DNA of 64,000 nucleotides, taken from the NCBI RefSeq assembly GCF_963675165.1, contig NC_087387.1, positions 4,304,990 through 4,368,989 on the forward strand, written 5' to 3'. Origin of the DNA: Halichondria panicea. Taxonomy: Eukaryota > Porifera > Demospongiae > Suberitida > Halichondriidae. Shown here in pieces: positions 39,101 through 45,100 of this stretch. Made by a program: the position numbers and the translations under genes. How positions within the stretch are numbered: position 1 is the stretch's first letter; each line of letters begins with the position of its first letter. Below the pieces are notes generated by a model, which was not told the DNA's origin, did not search any database, and saw only the letters and a program-made list of their open reading frames with translations.

Positions 39101-42100
39101 GGCCGCTCTAGCAAAGAAGAGGCTAGCCTAACTCCTGTAAGTTAGTACAGATGAAAAGTACACTATTGTAGTACATGCTGCTCAAAAATCAGACCTTAAC
39201 TAATATAAAATCGAAAGTTGTATTCCTAACATATTTGCCACCAAAAAACAACAAAATGCAGTATTTCTCAGAACTTACTAGTAGCCCAGACTTCTGTTGA
39301 AGCTCAAAAGATGAGCAATATACTCAGGTACATGCACAACAAATTTCAGATCTTAACTCAACAAAATAAGCTACTTCTATTCCTAACATATTTTCGGAAG
39401 TACACATCTTCAGACAGCCATTTTATACTGATGATGTCATGTGATGTAACAGGTGGTGGTCCAATGGAAGCGCCAATAGTTGAACTTTAAGTACCTGCAC
39501 TCAAATAGATCATATCACTTTTACTTTAAAAGATATGCCACAAAATGTAAAAAATGTGTACCAAAAAAAAAAATCTACTCTCTTTGGTTGTTGCACTGTA
39601 TATAGGGATTGAGGCAAAGTAATAATCAATATTTGTACAATAGTAAGGTCCTCGACTGTGCTGATCCTATAGCGCTATGACCAGCCTAAATGTAAGCCCC
39701 CGGAAAGCGCATTACGAAATTGGGAGGTAAACTGGGGCAAATCGAGTACAGGGCAATGTGTGCTCACCGCGTGACTCCATGTCAGAGTGGATTAGCTACA
39801 GATATGTTTCGCTGTATAGCCACTCAGAGCATAATGTGAGCCAAGTCAGCGTCGTTATATATATTTTTACGAGAATATTTGCGTCTGTGTGGGATTGGGC
39901 AGTACCAGATCCTAGTAAGAAAGGCATTGCAGAGATTTTGGTCCAAGCAAGGGATGTCCAGTGTGGAGATCACGAGATATAGGTTATAATAATCAGGGAT
40001 TAGAAACGGGTTGAGGCTGTGCTGTAATTTAATAAATAAAATTCAAACTTCCTTTTAGACAGTAAACTTTCACTCTTGAAACAAGCTGTGCATGAGATAG
40101 GTTTATATAGTGGGCAAGATTCAGAGGGGGCCTTTCCTACTAGCTAAGTGTCTATTAATAAGTAGGAAAGGACTAGTCCTGCAGTTTATGTAAGAGTTAC
40201 TGGCAAATATGCTTATTCATCGTCTGACGTTACTGGCCCTATGTTGGTCCACCAGCAACATCAAACCACGAATAATGACCACGAAACTCTATCTAGTAAC
40301 CAATAATTCGTACTGACCCCACGAAGGTGCCAGATAATTCTGCGGCAAAAATGTCCCGGTGGTTTGCCTCGAATGCACGAGGTAGTACTGTAGTAAGGGT
40401 TATCGCAGCAGCTGAGTAAGCGCTATTATGGCTAGTGAGAATATCAAGAGTTGATGACTACTGCCATAGGTCGTCCACATTCGAGATGGGCCTCGCTATA
40501 ATTATTGTGTGTGTCAGTATTGCAGATTGCTAAGCCTGTGGTCAAATTCGATGCTGTTCTTCTAGGTGTACTATGCAGGAGGGAGGTGTTTGTTGGCCGA
40601 GCAGAATGTGTGATCCAAAATAAGTGTGGCCATGGGCAATGTATAGTATTGTGCCGGTGTGCTTGTTTAATGAGATATAGCAAGTGAGAAAGAGCGAATG
40701 CCTACTCTAGCGTTTGTGAGGGTTGCGCGGTGTTGTATGTATTCTAGATACTATGCTCTGCAATACGAAAATTACGAACTCGCACGCTAATTTGTTTAGT
40801 GCCATATACCTGCGGCGGCGGCGTGGTGTGGATTATGCGCTTCCTATGTCGTACTCGACAATCGAAAAGGCGTGTCGGCAGCGTGGGGAACGAGTACGGG
40901 GTTGATGCATGTGTCGTACATGTAACTTTTGAGTACGAGTAATGTAGGTGCTAAGCTAAGCTAAGTAAAATCAGCGGAGCTACAGAAACTTGAATGGTGC
41001 ATTTCGACACCTAATAGGCTGACATTACTCATTACCCTGCAGCGAAATAACATACGTGAAAACGTGGGCCTGTTGTGCAACTCAATCGAATCTTTCACAG
41101 TGTCTATTCGGAATATTTGGCACTTGGCGTGGGCAAATTATGCAATGGACTAATAATTAGGGCATGTCAAATGGTAGTCTCATGGATCAGCCGGACCTCA
41201 AGGAACGTCTGCACTCTTGATGTAGTTTTGTTGCGGGCGTAAGGTCAGGAATTGATTACATTCCATTGGTCTGGCACATTCCATTGTGAAACGACCTCAA
41301 GACAAGAGTGCTCAGACCCCTTCTTAGGAGGGGCTGATCCATGAGACTGAATTTAAGCATAGGGGCATTCTATAGACAAAAGCATGGCATAACACATAGC
41401 ATCAGTGGCAGATCCAGGGGAAGATCCCAGGGTGCCATGGATCCCCCCTTTCAGTCTAGCTATTGTAGCTTTACTACAGTTACCAGCTAGCTATTTATCA
41501 GTGTTTGTAGCCATTGTAATTTGATTCTATGATTGTACATGTTGTTTTGATGCATCAACTGCCAAAGGAGTGTTCAGGTTAGCCTAAGCTAGCTAGTTGA
41601 CTGTTCGTGGCAGCTAGCTAGCTCTACGCAAGTCTATTATGGGACTTCCCCTCTCTAGTAACGTGTGACCGGAAGTGGGCGTAACCCCAACAAATTTCGC
41701 GCTGCGCGCTCGTAGTTTGGCACCCCTCTTTCATCTTTCCTGGATCAATCACTGAGCATAGACCGTGCAATTAAGGTACCTGTGGGCATGTGTGTGTGTC
41801 GGGGGGGGGGGGGAGGCAAGAGCGAGCAGGGCTCGCAAATTTATTATGTTAATGGAGTATAAGGGCAGGACGGGGCAGTACAGTGTAAGCAGTATAGTAT
41901 AAGCAGGGCAGGGCAGTGTAATATAAGCCTTATGGGCACCGGGCAGGGGCAGAGCAGAGCAGTATACTATAGAGCACTGAGCAGTATTATTATTATAATG
42001 CCGTATGTCAAAGAGTGGGTATTGATCGAATGATTGTTCTTAAAAACGATCGATGCCAAAGTTCAAGTCTAAAATTAATGGCTGCCATCAGCAGAGCCTT

Positions 42101-45100
42101 GCAGCTCTCTTCTCACTCTTGCAGCTACCAATAGCTAGCGTTCTAGTGCAGAGCTAACTACTAAGTAGAGTAGCAACACTCGGTAAACAAGTTTTGCTAC
42201 GGACTCTTCTGAAAAGGCTGCAATGGCATTCCAAGTAAGCAAAACTAGGCATAACTTGAGAACAAAGCTTTATTTTGCAAATCCACAAATAAGTATCCAA
42301 GAATCATGACTAGAAGCCTATAGAAACTCTTACTTGTACTTCATTGATCCTTGAGCAGCTGTAGCAGTCTACACACACCCACAGCAGGGTATATGGCAGC
42401 GATAGCAGAGCATATGCGGGTGCACAAATAATAAAAGCAAATGAAAGCACCGCAGGTGCTGATGCCGAGCTATACACACATTATGATTATCATGATGAAC
42501 ATTAATTTTTGTGCATTTGCTGTATGCAAATTTGAGGAGTGGGTAATGATCTACTAATACCGTTGTTAAAAACGATTAAATTAATGGCTACTTCGGCATG
42601 GCTCTTTTCTCTTTGCTTACTTTCTTGAACAAATGAAAAAACTAAAAAACAACTTGAAAAACTGTGCATGCCTGGGGCTGTATGCTAATATTCTATATAT
42701 CCTACAGCTGTTGACCAATGAGATCAATTTGTGGTGACGTAAGTGTGGTATAATATTCTATATATCCTACAGTCGTTGACCAATGAGATCAATAATTAGT
42801 CGTGACGTAAGTGTGGTATAACTATAGAAACTCTTATTTGCACTTCATTGATTCTTGAGCATGTTGTAGCAGTCTACACAGATTCACACACAAACACACT
42901 ACCGTATATCTTCTAATTTATCAGACAGAAAAAAATAATTATTTTGGAAATTGTCCGGGTATAATTGGAACAGATTTTTATAGAGCATGCGAAGTGTCCG
43001 GAATAATTAGAACAAGCAAGCAGCTGCATGCGAGCTAGCTAGGTTTAATAGAACAAGGTACGACTGAATAGTTGCACTAACTTCTAAAACTAGCTACTCA
43101 AAGCTATCTAACTGCAGCACTCCAAGTCTTACTTGCCGTCTATGAATGGTAACTCAACTTTTCAAGGTATTGTCCGGATATTTAGAACAAATGTAATATT
43201 AAAGTACTGGAGTGTCCGTTGTATTAGAACAACGAAAATTGCCCAAAAGAGTGTCTGGGGTAATTAGAAGTGTCCGATAAATTAGAAGATATACGGTATA
43301 CTGCATACCTTGAGGTATAAAAATAGGCCTTGGGAAGATGTATTTGGGCGTTAAGGTGATATATTTTCGCCAGTATTAATTTCAGCTATTTCTGCGAATG
43401 AGAGTTAAATTGCAAAAATGTGTACTCGCAGATAATTAGAAAATGCAATGAATCACACTTTCGAGTACATAGATACGCTATGAATAACATTAATTTCACA
43501 ACTTGAGCAGAATTTAATTTAATTACCAGCTAAACAGTGAAAGCGCAAACAAATCTACCTGTGAAAATAATTATTATGTCACCTTAAGGTATACGAATTC
43601 GCCTTTTTTGGGCGAATTCCAATGCTGCATAATTTTATAAAACGCGAGCACATGAGTATTTTGTTGCAACAATGGTAGGTGGATTGTGAACACATTGTTA
43701 AAACATCAACATTAATTATACGTACGTTACATATAGATGCTGGTTGTGCTGTAACAGTTGCTGTAGGGCCTGTATACATATATATATATATATATATGTA
43801 TACAGGCCCTACAGATTCTTGTGCGTACATGCATGCTGTATCATGCTGATGGACTAACAATTATAGCAGAATCTCATAACACAAACCATCATAATTATTT
43901 TTAAATCATGGTAATTTTACTACGTATAATATGTAATTATATCTCTTAAAATCCCATCAGCAATACCATGACGAAGGTATAAATTATCTCACCTAAACTG
44001 GACCTGGATGTGTTATCACCTTTATCCGATCGACACTATAAAAGGGAGAATGAGACATAAGTATAGATACTATAACATATTGAAAAACATCAGCAGCTAT
44101 ATAAACATAAATTAAAAAAGGGCCGTAATATAAATTTACAATAAATACATGTACCTCAGCTTGATAATGCACATCTCCACATTGTAGCTGTAAGACCCCC
44201 TGACTATGCAGAGCATGTTCTTGATCAGTTGACAGTGGGAAAATGTCACTTGTTATGAAAGAGGGCAACAGAAATGTTAGCTCGATACAACCTTTACTGA
44301 TTTTAACAAGTTTTAAGACAGACTCGTTCAAATTTAAGATGGAGCATAGATTCCGTTTGAATAGCTTTAGTCGATTCAGTTCACAATCGTCGTACGTAGA
44401 ATCAAGTTTTACAATCATAGTGACGGTATCTTCTCTGGAATCTGAACTAATATTTTCAGTCACTGGACGTACTCGTCGTTTAGCATACTCCATAAAATTG
44501 GCTTTGTAGAGTTTCATCTTCTCTTTGTCCTCGGCTGTCCCTAAAATGTCTGTAATCTGATCAACCATTTCATAGTCAAAGAAGGAGAAATAGTCGGCAA
44601 TAATTAACCAAATTCCTGCAACAGTTGAACATTTCCCAAGTTTCTCTCTTTGATTCCTGAAAACACAATCATTTGTTTTGCCAAAAACCTTCTTTATAGA
44701 GTTAAACCCCATCAAGCAAGCAACCAAAGAGTCTTTATCAATTCTTCGAACTTCAAGTGACTGGCACAGCTGTGACACAAATTTGTTGAATAGCGTTTCC
44801 ATTTCCATCGAATCTACTTCTAACTCTCCCATACTTGGAGATATAGAGACTACTTCACTGATTGCACCTGCATACATAGTAGTGTGTGTTTACATGCTAG
44901 ACTAAACAATCATGCTATACACTGTAATTATTGTTAAAACCAGCTATACAAAATCACATATCACCAAGCATACATGTAGACTGGCGGCAACAGCCCCTCG
45001 CGTGCGTAGCGCGAGGGACTGGCAAACTGCCTATCAGTCACTCGTCTCAGCTGCAACGAGCATTGCAGCCTATCAGAATGCTCAACGTCATATTAGCCCT

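Larger units (their letters stand above)
37087..43992. other. Long intron (6.9 kb) between exons 6 and 7
   Basis: Holds a tandem of ttctacaggaagtgga near 37316-37385, the mariner-like copy 38361-39598, MITEs 41176-41348 and 42902-43296 and the hairpin 43761-43814. 39600-41170 is mostly unique sequence with several short frames but no domain I recognise; a coding exon there cannot be excluded. Confidence 0.55.

Noticed and set aside
39758-39982. 74-codon frame in the otherwise unique 39.6-41.1 kb stretch
   Set aside because: No recognisable domain, and no clear splice signals that would link it to the ankyrin gene.
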